Shown: positions 15,974-24,968 of the stretch, one piece after another
How positions within the stretch are numbered: position 1 is the first letter of the stretch
Layout: each line of letters begins with the position of its first letter
Assembly: GCA_964489705.1 (NCBI GenBank)
Contig: CAZAZQ010000006.1
Coordinates: 96,861-160,860, forward strand
Source of the DNA: CAZAZQ01 sp964489705
GTDB taxonomy: Bacteria; Zixibacteria; MSB-5A5; GN15; FEB-12
Reading direction: 5' to 3'
DNA length: 64,000 nucleotides
Notes under the pieces: model-generated
Databases searched by the model: none
The model's input: the letters and a program-made list of their open reading frames with translations, nothing else
What the model was told of the DNA's origin: nothing
Translations under genes and position numbers: made by a program

Positions 15974-18900
15974 ATGAGGCAAATGGCGGAAAGCGGTATG
16001 CGGACAGAGACTTCCTCAGCGCAAAGGAAAACAACGTCGAAGCTGGACGCTATCATCGAGCGGTGGCGGAACTACCAGCCGGTTGCCGACCTCTGCCAAG
16101 CACTGTCGACCGCTCACGACGAAAGCGTCACTATCACCGGCTTGGCGGGGTCGTCCGAAGCGTTCCTCGTCCGTGCTCTCTCGGAAAACTGCCATACCCC
16201 CATTCTCATTATTACCGAATCCTCCGAGCATGCCAACGACCTCTATGACGATTTGAGCTTCCTGATGGGAGACGATGCCGTCTGCCACTACCCTGCCCGG
16301 CAGATCCTCCCCTACGACTTCCGTGCCCCCGTCGGCGAAATCATGGGGCGGCGGATTATGACTCTGTCGCGCTTGACGGACAAGGCTCCCAGCGTCGTCA
16401 TCAGCCCCATCCGCGCCCTGCTGGAACCGACCATCGACCAGGAATTCCTCCGCAACAGCAGAGTCATCCTCCGACAGGGTGAAGAAGCCGACCTCGATGA
16501 TCTGGTGCGACGGTTGGTGCTCCTGGGATTCAAACGTGTGCCGGTCGTCGAAGAAGTCGGAGACTTTACCCTTCGCGGCGGGCTGGTCGATTTCTTCTCT
16601 CCCGGCTCGGCGGCGCCGGTGCGGGTGGAGTTCTTCGGTGATGAAATCGACACCATCCGGGAATTCGATGTCTCCACTCAACGGACGATACGAAAAATTT
16701 CCTCCGTGTCGCTTCTGCCCAAGCGGGAGGTTCCCATCACCCAAGAAACCCTCGAAAGCTATCTGGATGCTCTTCCCGAAGAGGACGCCGACTACATCCG
16801 CAGCCGCTATTTGAACGACCCGGAATTGCCGGGGTTGGAGTGGCTCTCGGTCTTGTTCGGTATCCCTCGCGGGTTTTTCCTGGACTACTTTCCGTCTGGG
16901 AGTATTGTCATACTTGAAGGCGAAGGCAGTCTGCGCGATGAAGCCAAAGCGATTCTTGACGAAGCGACCGGCTTGTACGAACGTCTCCGCTCCCGTCTGA
17001 CCCGCCTCCCGACACCAGAGGAATATTACTTTCCCGTTGAAGAAGTCTTCCGAAGAATAAAAGCCTTCAAAAGCATCGACAAAGTCCCTTTCCGCGGCGG
17101 GCGTAAGCAAATCATCGACTTTGCCTGTCGGGCTCATCCCTCCTTCGGCTCGCGGTTGGATATGCTCATCAAGGAGACGAACGACTACGTCTCTTCCGAC
17201 ATCGAGTACCTCATCGCCACCGACACTGAAAGCCAAGCTACCCGCCTGCGTGAACTGCTTGCCGAACGAGAAGAGCTGACGCACCCGTTGCCCATCGAAG
17301 TTGCCGATCTCAAGAGCGGTTTTGTGTGCCGCGCCGGAGGCTTTGCGGTTCTGACCGACCATGAAATTTTCTCCCGCCACCATCGTCGTATCCGTCGGAA
17401 ACGATTCAAAGAAGGGGTCGCCATCTCCGACTACTCGAATTTGACCAAAGGCGACTATGTTGTCCATACCAACTACGGCATTGCCCGGTATCTCGGATTG
17501 GAGACCATCACGGTTGACGGCTGCAATCGAGATTGTCTGCTGTTGCAGTATGCCGAGAACGATCGTTTGTATGTGCCGTTAGAGGAATTCAACCAGGTCT
17601 CCAAGTACTCCGGTAAAGACACCGCTCCCGCTCTCACCCGCCTGGGCGGTCCCGGCTGGGAAAAGCTCAAAAAGAAGACGAAAAAAGCCATCACCGACAT
17701 GGCGGCAGACCTCATCAAGCTGTATGCGGAAAGAAAAGTGCGAGGCGGCTACGCCTTCGGGGAAGACACCGTCTGGCTCAAACAGCTTGAAGCTTCTTTC
17801 CCCTATGAAGAGACCCCCGACCAGTTGAAGGCGATTAACGACGTTAAACGCGATATGCAGGACAACAAGCCGATGGACAGGCTGATTTGCGGCGATGTCG
17901 GGTACGGCAAGACCGAAGTAGCGGTCCGGGCGGCATTCAAAGCCATTGAAGACGGCAAGCAGGTTGCTATCCTGGTGCCGACGACCGTCTTGGCACAACA
18001 GCATTACCACACTTTCAGCGAACGCTTGAAAAATTTCCCGGTGCGTATCGAGATGCTCTCCCGCTTCAGGACACGAAAGCAACAGCTTGAAATAGTCAAA
18101 GACCTCGCCGAGGGGAAAGTTGATTTGGTCATCGGTACTCATCGCCTGCTCTCGAAGGACGTGGTCTTTCACGACCTGGGATTGCTTGTCATCGATGAGG
18201 AGCATCGCTTTGGCGTCCGGCACAAGGAAAAGCTCCGCCGTCTCAAGGCGACGGTGGACACCCTTTCGATGTCGGCGACGCCTATCCCCCGCACCCTGCA
18301 AATGTCCTTGATAGGAGTGCGGGATATGAGCCTGATTCATACCTCGCCAAAAGACCGGCTCCCCATCATCACGGAAATCGTCGAGTTCGACCCGGCCGTC
18401 ATTGCCACGGCGATTCTGCGGGAGATTGACCGCGGCGGGCAGGTTTTCTTCGTCCACAATCGAGTGCAGACCATCGAATCGATGTATCGCTATTTGAAAA
18501 AAATCGTCCCCCAAGCCGAGATTGCCGTGGCTCACGGGCAGATGCACGAGCGGTCGCTGGAAGGGATAATGCTGGCGTTCTTAGCCGGTCGGTTCAATGT
18601 CCTGTTGTGCACAGCGATTATCGAGTCCGGCTTGGACATTCCCTCGGTCAATACTATCATCATCAACCGCGCCGACCGCTTCGGCTTGGCGCAGCTCTAC
18701 CAGTTGCGGGGACGGGTGGGACGAAGCGCCACGAGAGCGTATGCGTACCTCTTGACGCCGCCGATGAAAAGTATGACAGCCGATGCCATCAAACGGCTGC
18801 GCGCCTTGGAAGCTCACTCGGATTTGGGTGCCGGCTTTGCCCTGGCGATGCGCGACTTGGAAATTCGGGGAGCGGGAACCATCCTCGGCTCGAAGCAATC

Positions 18901-19429
18901 GGGCTTTATCGAACAACTGGGGTATGACCTCTACAACAAGCTCCTTGAAGAAGCGGTGGCGGAGCTCAAAGGGGAAGAGATAAGACGCCTGCCTGAAACA
19001 AAGTTGGAAACCGATATCGAAACCCACCTCAGCGACCATTATGTCCCCGATCGCCAGCAAAAGGTCGACATCTATCGCCGTTTGGCGAATGCTGCTTCCT
19101 TGAACGAAGTGGAAAAAATTCGAGATGAAGTCCTCGACCGTTTCGGGAAGATGCCGCCTTCCGCGGTCAACCTATTCGACGCCGCGGCGGTGAGAATTTC
19201 CGCAGCCTTGTTAGGCATAGAAAAAGTAAAACTGCGCGAAGGTATCCTCAATCTCTTCTTCAAAGAAGATCGAAAGCTCACCCGACAAGAGGTCGAAGCA
19301 CTACGGAAAGCGACCACGTGTCCGCTGGAGTTTTCTTTTATCGGACGCGCGCAGATTATTATCGATCTGTCGTCCCTTCCTCCCGAACAGCGTCTTCCCC
19401 ATGCGCGGGGCGTGTTGGGGAAGTTGTAA
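15974..19429 (+). CDS. mfd: Transcription-repair coupling factor Mfd
   Basis: About 1151 residues. The order is the family one: UvrB-like N-terminal domains (SSEAFLVRALSE, FYPARQILPYD-like segment), RNA polymerase-interacting CarD-like domain (GDYVVHTNYGIARYLGLE), then RecG-type helicase with Walker A GDVGYGKTEVA, Walker B VIDEEHRFG, SATPIPRTLQMS, GRVGRS and a C-terminal TRCF domain. It pushes stalled RNA polymerase off DNA and recruits UvrA. The frame stays open to ATG 15944, but that codon sits in a terminator-like loop. ATG 15974, 15983 or 15998 are better starts and 15974 is used here. Confidence 0.93.
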   Translation: MRQMAESGMRTETSSAQRKTTSKLDAIIERWRNYQPVADLCQALSTAHDESVTITGLAGSSEAFLVRALSENCHTPILIITESSEHANDLYDDLSFLMGDDAVCHYPARQILPYDFRAPVGEIMGRRIMTLSRLTDKAPSVVISPIRALLEPTIDQEFLRNSRVILRQGEEADLDDLVRRLVLLGFKRVPVVEEVGDFTLRGGLVDFFSPGSAAPVRVEFFGDEIDTIREFDVSTQRTIRKISSVSLLPKREVPITQETLESYLDALPEEDADYIRSRYLNDPELPGLEWLSVLFGIPRGFFLDYFPSGSIVILEGEGSLRDEAKAILDEATGLYERLRSRLTRLPTPEEYYFPVEEVFRRIKAFKSIDKVPFRGGRKQIIDFACRAHPSFGSRLDMLIKETNDYVSSDIEYLIATDTESQATRLRELLAEREELTHPLPIEVADLKSGFVCRAGGFAVLTDHEIFSRHHRRIRRKRFKEGVAISDYSNLTKGDYVVHTNYGIARYLGLETITVDGCNRDCLLLQYAENDRLYVPLEEFNQVSKYSGKDTAPALTRLGGPGWEKLKKKTKKAITDMAADLIKLYAERKVRGGYAFGEDTVWLKQLEASFPYEETPDQLKAINDVKRDMQDNKPMDRLICGDVGYGKTEVAVRAAFKAIEDGKQVAILVPTTVLAQQHYHTFSERLKNFPVRIEMLSRFRTRKQQLEIVKDLAEGKVDLVIGTHRLLSKDVVFHDLGLLVIDEEHRFGVRHKEKLRRLKATVDTLSMSATPIPRTLQMSLIGVRDMSLIHTSPKDRLPIITEIVEFDPAVIATAILREIDRGGQVFFVHNRVQTIESMYRYLKKIVPQAEIAVAHGQMHERSLEGIMLAFLAGRFNVLLCTAIIESGLDIPSVNTIIINRADRFGLAQLYQLRGRVGRSATRAYAYLLTPPMKSMTADAIKRLRALEAHSDLGAGFALAMRDLEIRGAGTILGSKQSGFIEQLGYDLYNKLLEEAVAELKGEEIRRLPETKLETDIETHLSDHYVPDRQQKVDIYRRLANAASLNEVEKIRDEVLDRFGKMPPSAVNLFDAAAVRISAALLGIEKVKLREGILNLFFKEDRKLTRQEVEALRKATTCPLEFSFIGRAQIIIDLSSLPPEQRLPHARGVLGKL

Positions 19430-19439
19430 TTCTCAGGAA

Positions 19440-19511
19440 GTAGGGAAACGGTCTGGGACAAACCTGCCATTTTCTCAACTCTTGGCAGGTCTTTTCCGAG
19501 ACCTTCCCTAC
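19440..19511 (+). repeat. Dispersed palindromic repeat, copy A
   Basis: A 72-bp element with three nested inverted arms: GTAGGGAA/TTCCCTAC at the ends, GGTCT/AGACC inside, and ACCTGCCA/TGGCAGGT at the core. It lies directly after the mfd stop, where it may also end transcription. Related copies occur at 19650, 29164 and 58270. Confidence 0.8.
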
Positions 19512-19649
19512 GCATACTGTTCTTTAGTATTGTAAGCTGCATCCTTCCCACGGCAAGCCATGGGGCACCCCTTAAGTAGTGCCGTCCCATTTGCCAATGA
19601 CAACTGTTGTTATCTATGCTCCACCATCACGGCGTGATGGTGAGTTTCA

Positions 19650-19719
19650 GTAGGGCATGGTCTGGGACAGACCTGCCACTTTCTTAACTCTTGGCAGGTC
19701 TCTTCGAGACCTTCCCTAC
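19650..19719 (+). repeat. Dispersed palindromic repeat, copy B
   Basis: A second copy of the 70-bp element, in the same orientation as copy A and 138 bp further on. The core ACCTGCCA...TGGCAGGTCTCTTCGAGACC is nearly the same. It ends nine bases before the N run. Confidence 0.8.
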
Positions 19720-19727
19720 TTTGCTCT

Positions 19728-19827
19728 NNNNNNNNNNNNNNNNNNNNNNNNNNNNNNNNNNNNNNNNNNNNNNNNNNNNNNNNNNNNNNNNNNNNNNNNN
19801 NNNNNNNNNNNNNNNNNNNNNNNNNNN
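19728..19827. other. Assembly gap (100 N)
   Basis: Exactly 100 N, the usual placeholder for a scaffold join of unknown size. It lies between repeat copy B and the 3' end of gyrA, so the assembly probably broke on repeats. The linkage of the two sides should be treated as inferred. Confidence 0.95.
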
Positions 19828-19842
19828 CTACCGATGATAAGG

Positions 19843-22269
19843 CTAATCCTCTTTCGCCACCCGGGCGACGTCGGTAACGACATCACCTTTCTTGAGCGAG
19901 ATCAGCCGCACACCTTGGGTGTTTCTCCCGATGACCTTGATATCCTTGACCGCTTGGCGATTGGCAATACCGTTCTTGGTGATGAGAATAAGCTCATCGT
20001 CATCGAGCACTTCCTTGATAGCAACCACTTCACCGTTGCGTTCGGACGTTTTTACGTTGATGACACCCTTGCCGCCGCGGTTGGTTATCCGATAGTCATC
20101 AATCGAAGTACGTTTCCCGTAGCCGTTCTCCGTCACGACCAACAAGGAACTATCCCGCTTGACCACCACCATTCCGATGACGTAGTCATCCTTGGCAAGG
20201 TTGATGCCCTTGACACCGTAAGCGGAACGTCCCATCGGCCGGACTTTATCTTCGGAAAAACGAATTGCCATCCCCTTGCGGGTCGCCAGGACGATTTCGT
20301 AGGTTCCGTCCGTCAACGCCGCTTCGATAAGCTCATCGTCCTTCGGCAAATTCATGGCATTGACGCCCGTCACCCGCGGGTTGGCAAAGGCATCGAGCGA
20401 CGTCTTCTTCACTATCCCCTTGCGGGTCGCCATCACGACGTACCTATCCGGCGAGAAATGACGGACTTTGCAAAAAGCGGTTATCTGCTCGCCTTTTTCC
20501 ATCCGGCACATGTTGACGATAGGTTTCCCCTTCGCCAGTCTGCCGCCGGTCGGGATTTCGTGCACCTTTACCCAGTAACAGCGTCCTTTACTGGAGAAGA
20601 AAAGAATGTAATCATGCGTCGAGGCGATGAAGAGGTGCTCGGCGAAGTCGTCCTCTTTTGTCTCGATGCCGATGACACCCTTGCCACCGCGTTGCTGACG
20701 ACGATAGGCGGAAACGGAAAGCCGCTTGACATATCCGAGATGAGAAATGGTAATCACCATCTCCTCTTCCGCTATCAAGTCTTCCACCGTTAGCTCTTCC
20801 GCTTCTTCTTGAATTTCAGTGCGGCGTTCGTCACCGTATTTTCGCTCCATCTCCAGAATCTCGTCTTTGATAATTTGCATCCGGAGCTGCTTGGAATCGA
20901 GAATCGCCTTGTACTCGCTGATTTTTTTCAGCAGTTCTTCGTATTCTTCCTGAATCTTCTTCCGCTCCAAACCGGTCAAACGCTGGAGACGCATTTCCAA
21001 AATCGCCGTCGCCTGTTTGTCGGAGAGTTTGAATCTCTTCATCAAGCCGGCATGCGCCGTCGGGGTATCCTTGGACTTCTTTATAAGAGCGATGACTTCG
21101 TCAATATGGTCAAGGGCGATGCGATACCCTTCGAGAATATGAGCACGCTCTTCAGCTTTCCGCAAATCGTAGGTCGTCCGGCGGACGACGACTTCATGGC
21201 GATGGTCGATGAAAGCTTGAATCAGTTGCTTCAGAGTCATCAATTTCGGCACGCCGTGGTCCAATCCAAGCATATTCACCGAAAACGTTGTCTGCATGGT
21301 GGTATGTTTGTACAACTGGTTCAGCACGATTTCCGCTTGCTGGTCCCGCTTGAGTTCGATAACGATACGCATCCCGTCGCGGTCGGACTCGTCCCGCAAG
21401 TCCGAAATGCCTTCGATTTTTTTATCACGAACCAACTCGGCAATTTTTTCCAGCAGGTTGGATTTGTTCACCTGGAACGGAATCTCGGTCACGATAATCG
21501 CCTCTTTGCCGTTTTTCATCCGCTCCACGACCGCCTTCGCCCGGACGGAGATATGCCCCTTCCCGGTCGTGTAGGCTTTGTGAATCCCAGCCCGTCCGTT
21601 GATGATACCGCCGGTGGGAAAATCCGGTCCGGGGACTAACTCGATAAGATCCTCGTTGGTACATTCCGGGTCTTCAATCACCCGCACGATAGCCTGGGCG
21701 ATTTCCCGCAGATTGTGCGGAGGGATATTCGTCGCCATCCCGACGGCAATCCCCGAGGTGCCGTTGCACAGCAGGTTGGGAAACTTGCCGGGGAGCACTT
21801 TGGGTTCGTTGCGGGTGGCATCGTAGTTGGGCATATAGTCGACGGTTTCTTTTTCAAGATCGGCAAGCATTTCCACAGCGATGTTGGTCAAGCGCGCTTC
21901 CGTGTACCGCATCGCCGCCGCCGCATCCCCGTCAATGGAACCGAAATTCCCCTGCCCGTCCACCAAGGGATAGCGCATGTTGAAATCCTGCGCCATGCGC
22001 ACCAAGGTCGGGTAGACGACTTGTTCGCCGTGGGGATGGTAATTCCCCGAGGTATCACCCGCAATCTTGGCGCACTTTCGATGCGGTCGTCCCGGCGTCA
22101 GTCGCAGGTCGTTCATGGCAACCAAAATGCGCCGGTTGGAGGGCTTCAATCCGTCACGGATATCGGGAAGCGCCCGATTGGTAATGACCGACATCGAGTA
22201 ATCCAAGTACGAGGACTTCATTTCCTCTTCGAGAAATATCGTTTCTATCTTCTGTCTTTCCAAAGCCAT
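19843..22269 (-). CDS. gyrA: DNA gyrase subunit A
   Basis: An 808-residue type II topoisomerase subunit. Seen: SSYLDYSMSVITNRALPDIRDGLKP, active-site Tyr122 in AMRYTEARL, and the C-terminal beta-pinwheel repeats beginning with a GyrA box-like QQRGGKG. It cuts and rejoins DNA with GyrB to add negative supercoils. Quinolone region: G81-E82-Q83-V84-V85-Y86-P87, so the residues equivalent to E. coli Ser83 and Asp87 are Gln and Pro. The preceding CAKIAGDTSGNYHPHG differs from the proteobacterial SARVVGDVIGKYHPHG. gyrB is not adjacent. It reads toward the gap and repeats at its 3' end. Confidence 0.95.
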   Translation of the reverse strand: MALERQKIETIFLEEEMKSSYLDYSMSVITNRALPDIRDGLKPSNRRILVAMNDLRLTPGRPHRKCAKIAGDTSGNYHPHGEQVVYPTLVRMAQDFNMRYPLVDGQGNFGSIDGDAAAAMRYTEARLTNIAVEMLADLEKETVDYMPNYDATRNEPKVLPGKFPNLLCNGTSGIAVGMATNIPPHNLREIAQAIVRVIEDPECTNEDLIELVPGPDFPTGGIINGRAGIHKAYTTGKGHISVRAKAVVERMKNGKEAIIVTEIPFQVNKSNLLEKIAELVRDKKIEGISDLRDESDRDGMRIVIELKRDQQAEIVLNQLYKHTTMQTTFSVNMLGLDHGVPKLMTLKQLIQAFIDHRHEVVVRRTTYDLRKAEERAHILEGYRIALDHIDEVIALIKKSKDTPTAHAGLMKRFKLSDKQATAILEMRLQRLTGLERKKIQEEYEELLKKISEYKAILDSKQLRMQIIKDEILEMERKYGDERRTEIQEEAEELTVEDLIAEEEMVITISHLGYVKRLSVSAYRRQQRGGKGVIGIETKEDDFAEHLFIASTHDYILFFSSKGRCYWVKVHEIPTGGRLAKGKPIVNMCRMEKGEQITAFCKVRHFSPDRYVVMATRKGIVKKTSLDAFANPRVTGVNAMNLPKDDELIEAALTDGTYEIVLATRKGMAIRFSEDKVRPMGRSAYGVKGINLAKDDYVIGMVVVKRDSSLLVVTENGYGKRTSIDDYRITNRGGKGVINVKTSERNGEVVAIKEVLDDDELILITKNGIANRQAVKDIKVIGRNTQGVRLISLKKGDVVTDVARVAKED

Positions 22270-22456
22270 GTCTGGGTTTGTTCCTTACGCTTTATAAGTG
22301 CTTGTATTCCCAATTACTTATCATCATTTATACCCCGAAAGGTACGGAGTTACACAACCAAACGCAACAAAAAATCCCTCAATCCGGAGATTTATTATAT
22401 TGTCAGACAACACGTTACGAGAAGCCCGCCCACGGAAGACGGGAAACATTCCATCG

Positions 22457-22484
22457 TTGTCACCAACAAAAAAACGAATAAGAT
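22457..22484 (+). promoter_or_regulatory. Possible promoter of the ABC exporter genes
   Basis: TTGTCA at 22457-22462 and TAAGAT at 22479-22484, 16 nt apart, 57 nt before the ATPase ATG. Weak. Confidence 0.35.
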
Positions 22485-22541
22485 TTTTCACTGAGGAGTA
22501 TATATTGTGTCGTATGGAAATCGATATCGGAAAGGGTGCTG

Positions 22542-23339
22542 ATGATTGAAGTCAAAAACCTGTCGCGTTCGTTCGGTTCTCTTTGAGCGGTCGACAATCT
22601 CTCGTTCCGAGTCCAAAGCGGAGAAATATTCGCCCTCCTCGGTCCCAACGGTGCCGGGAAAACCACAACCATCAAAATGATTTTAGGGATGCTCAAACCG
22701 GATAATGGGATGATTTCTTTCCGGGGGAAAGAAATCGTCTTCGGCGATGACGGCTACAAAGCCGCCATCGGCTACGTTCCCGAAAGCTGTGCTTTGTACG
22801 AGAACTTGACGGGACGGGAATACCTCGAATTCATCGGGCATCTCCATCACCTCGAGCCCACCGAGATTTCGTCCAAGGTAAAGCGACTGCTCGATCTGGT
22901 GGGAATAGACCGTTCCGCCGACAATTTGATCCGGGAATACTCCAAGGGAATGAAACAAAAAATCCTCATCATCTCCGCTTTGATGCACGATCCCGACTTG
23001 ATTATTTTGGACGAGCCGTTTTCCGGGTTGGACGCCAACACCGTGTCGGTTTTCAAGGAAATCCTGCGTGAGTCCGCCAAACACGGCAAGGCGGTTATTT
23101 TTTGCTCTCATGTCTTGGAGGTGGTGGAACGGCTGGTCGACCGGCTTATGATTATCAAGCAGGGGAAAGAGCTGGCAACCGGTACACCGGACGAGATAAT
23201 CGCTCAAACAGGGCACCAGGCCCTCGACCGCGCGTTCAACGAGCTGACCGGCAGCGGGGATATCGATTCGCAAGCCCAGCAAATAGTTGAGATTATCTCT
23301 CATCCGACGAACCGGCAAAACCGAAAAGAAGATGGCTAA
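22542..23339 (+). pseudogene. ABC transporter ATPase gene with in-frame TGA at codon 15
   Basis: From ATG 22542 the frame reads IEVKNLSRSFGSL, then TGA (22584-22586), then AVDNLSFRVQSGEIFALLG, and continues open to TAA at 23339. The rest is a complete ABC-2 type ATPase: Walker A GPNGAGKTT just upstream of the first later ATG (22677), signature YSKGMKQK, Walker B LIILDEPFSGLD, and switch His in FCSHVLEVVE. The stop codon sits where families usually have a basic residue, so one C-to-T change (CGA to TGA) explains it. There is no start codon between the TGA and Walker A, so a protein from 22677 would lack the P-loop. It is either a fresh nonsense mutation, an assembly error, or a recoded codon. 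It overlaps the permease gene by 8 nt. Confidence 0.75.
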
Positions 23340-24954
23340 ACAGCGACAAGTCATAGATTGGGAGCAGGTCAGGCTCATGGTGCGAATGAGCCTGAAGATG
23401 GACTGGCGGGGTTCGCGGAATCCTTGGGGAGGAATCCATCAAGCAAAAAAGAGCAAATTCCCCCCTCTTATGCTTGTCATCTTCACGAACTTCTTTTTCT
23501 CGTTAGTCTTGTCCATCCCCTTTGCTTTGGGGCAGGAACTTTTCTTCGCCTTAGTTATCTCTTCTCTCGGGGGAATGTTTTTCCTCACTCTTCAAATGCT
23601 GCTGGAATTCAACAACCTTATCATAACCCCGACCGACTATCTGGTCATCTCGCCGCACCCGGTCAACTCCAGAACATTCTATACCGCCAAGCTGATACAT
23701 CTTTCGGTGTACGTTGGGATTCTCACGGCAGCTTTGGCGTTTTTGCCAGCTCTCGCCGCCGCCGTGAAATACCACTCGCTCTTAGCTGCGGTGGGAACGC
23801 TGGTGACATTTTCCCTCGGTAATCTTTTTGCCGCTTTTTTCGTTGTCAACCTTTACGTTTTCATTATCAAGAAACTCAAACGTTCGAGCATGGAGAAAGT
23901 ACTCGGATACCTCCAACTGCTGTTGATGTTTCTCTCCTATCTGAGTCTTATTTCCATGAGTCAGATAATAGCAAAAGCGGGCGCTTTCGATTTTTCCCGT
24001 CTCACGTGGCTTTTCCTCTCCCCTTCTTACTGGTTTGCCGCCTGGGTCAAGATGTGGTCACAGGGATGGAACCCTACCGATTTCGGCACCGGGATGTTTG
24101 GAATTGCCGTGCTTGTTCTCGCGTATCAATTCGGCGCTTCGTACTTATCTCTCACCTATGCGGAGAGTCTTGCCAAACCGGATGACAGTAAATCCTCCGC
24201 TTCCCGCGGGAGAATTTATTCCCTGCTCTCCCGCTTTCTCAATTCTGAGGAAAAAGCCGTTCTCTTATTGATACGAGCCCAGTTCCAACACGACACCAAG
24301 TTTCGCTTAACCCTCATGTGGCTCTTTGGGATAATGATCGCTTACCTCGTCTACGGAAGCCTCAACAACATGGTCGTCCGCAACCCTTTCAATTTGGCGG
24401 CTTCGGGAAGCAGTGAGGGGAATTTCCTCTTTTCCCTTGCCTTGGCATATCTTCCTATCTTCGTCGGCGATGCGGTGAAGTACTCCCCTTCTTTCCGGGC
24501 GGCGTGGGTTTTCTACGCTACTCCCCTCGACCGTCTCAAGCTGGTACTGGCAGTGAAAAAAGTTATGATTCTTTTCTTTGTCGTTCCTTTCTCCCTCTTC
24601 CTCTGCGCCGTGTTTCTCTACTATTTTCACAATATCGTCCATGCCCTGTTACATACTTTCTTCCTCGTCCTGTTGACGATTCTGGTGTTGTCCGTCTACT
24701 TTATGTTTCAAGCCGACGTTCCTTTTTCCAAAGAACGCACCGCCGGGCAAACCTCCGCTTCCATGATAGGTATGCTTCTTCTGGCTTCCGTAATTTCTAT
24801 CCTCCCCATAATCCTGCTTAGCTTTCTGGGATACGGCGGCTACGGGTGGTATACGTTTTTTGTCGTGTGCCTTATCGGGATAAACCTGTTTCTCACCAAC
24901 CGGCAACGCCGCTCGTTTGCCAAGCGTATCAGGACGTGGGAATTCGAAGCATAA
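23332..24954 (+). CDS. ABC-2 type exporter permease
   Basis: A 540-residue integral membrane protein with many hydrophobic segments (for example LMLVIFTNFFFSLVLSIPFA near the start, VSLLMF-like stretches mid-protein, and MIGMLLLASVISILPIILLS near the end). I use ATG 23332, which overlaps the ATPase stop (ATGGCTAA). The frame is open from TTG 23287, but that would lengthen the overlap. It pairs with the upstream ATPase as a two-component exporter of unknown substrate. If the ATPase is truly broken, this permease would be orphaned unless another ATPase serves it. Confidence 0.75.
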   Translation: MAKQRQVIDWEQVRLMVRMSLKMDWRGSRNPWGGIHQAKKSKFPPLMLVIFTNFFFSLVLSIPFALGQELFFALVISSLGGMFFLTLQMLLEFNNLIITPTDYLVISPHPVNSRTFYTAKLIHLSVYVGILTAALAFLPALAAAVKYHSLLAAVGTLVTFSLGNLFAAFFVVNLYVFIIKKLKRSSMEKVLGYLQLLLMFLSYLSLISMSQIIAKAGAFDFSRLTWLFLSPSYWFAAWVKMWSQGWNPTDFGTGMFGIAVLVLAYQFGASYLSLTYAESLAKPDDSKSSASRGRIYSLLSRFLNSEEKAVLLLIRAQFQHDTKFRLTLMWLFGIMIAYLVYGSLNNMVVRNPFNLAASGSSEGNFLFSLALAYLPIFVGDAVKYSPSFRAAWVFYATPLDRLKLVLAVKKVMILFFVVPFSLFLCAVFLYYFHNIVHALLHTFFLVLLTILVLSVYFMFQADVPFSKERTAGQTSASMIGMLLLASVISILPIILLSFLGYGGYGWYTFFVVCLIGINLFLTNRQRRSFAKRIRTWEFEA

Positions 24955-24968
24955 AGCCTCACCGGGCT

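Larger units (their letters stand above)
19430..19842. other. Repeat-rich intergenic region with scaffold gap
   Basis: Between the convergent mfd and gyrA genes. It holds repeat copies A and B, a CCCACGGCAAGCCATGGG palindrome near 19550 related to the one at the window end, a 9-bp hairpin (CACCATCAC/GTGATGGTG, 19622-19642) and 100 N. No gene is seen. Confidence 0.7.

Noticed and set aside
19440..19719. CRISPR array
   Set aside because: Only two copies with a 138-bp interval and internal palindromes; no regular spacers and no cas genes.
22584..22586. Selenocysteine at the TGA of the ABC ATPase
   Set aside because: The position is normally basic and non-catalytic, and no good SECIS-like hairpin follows; only a 4-bp stem is visible. 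A point mutation or assembly error is more likely.
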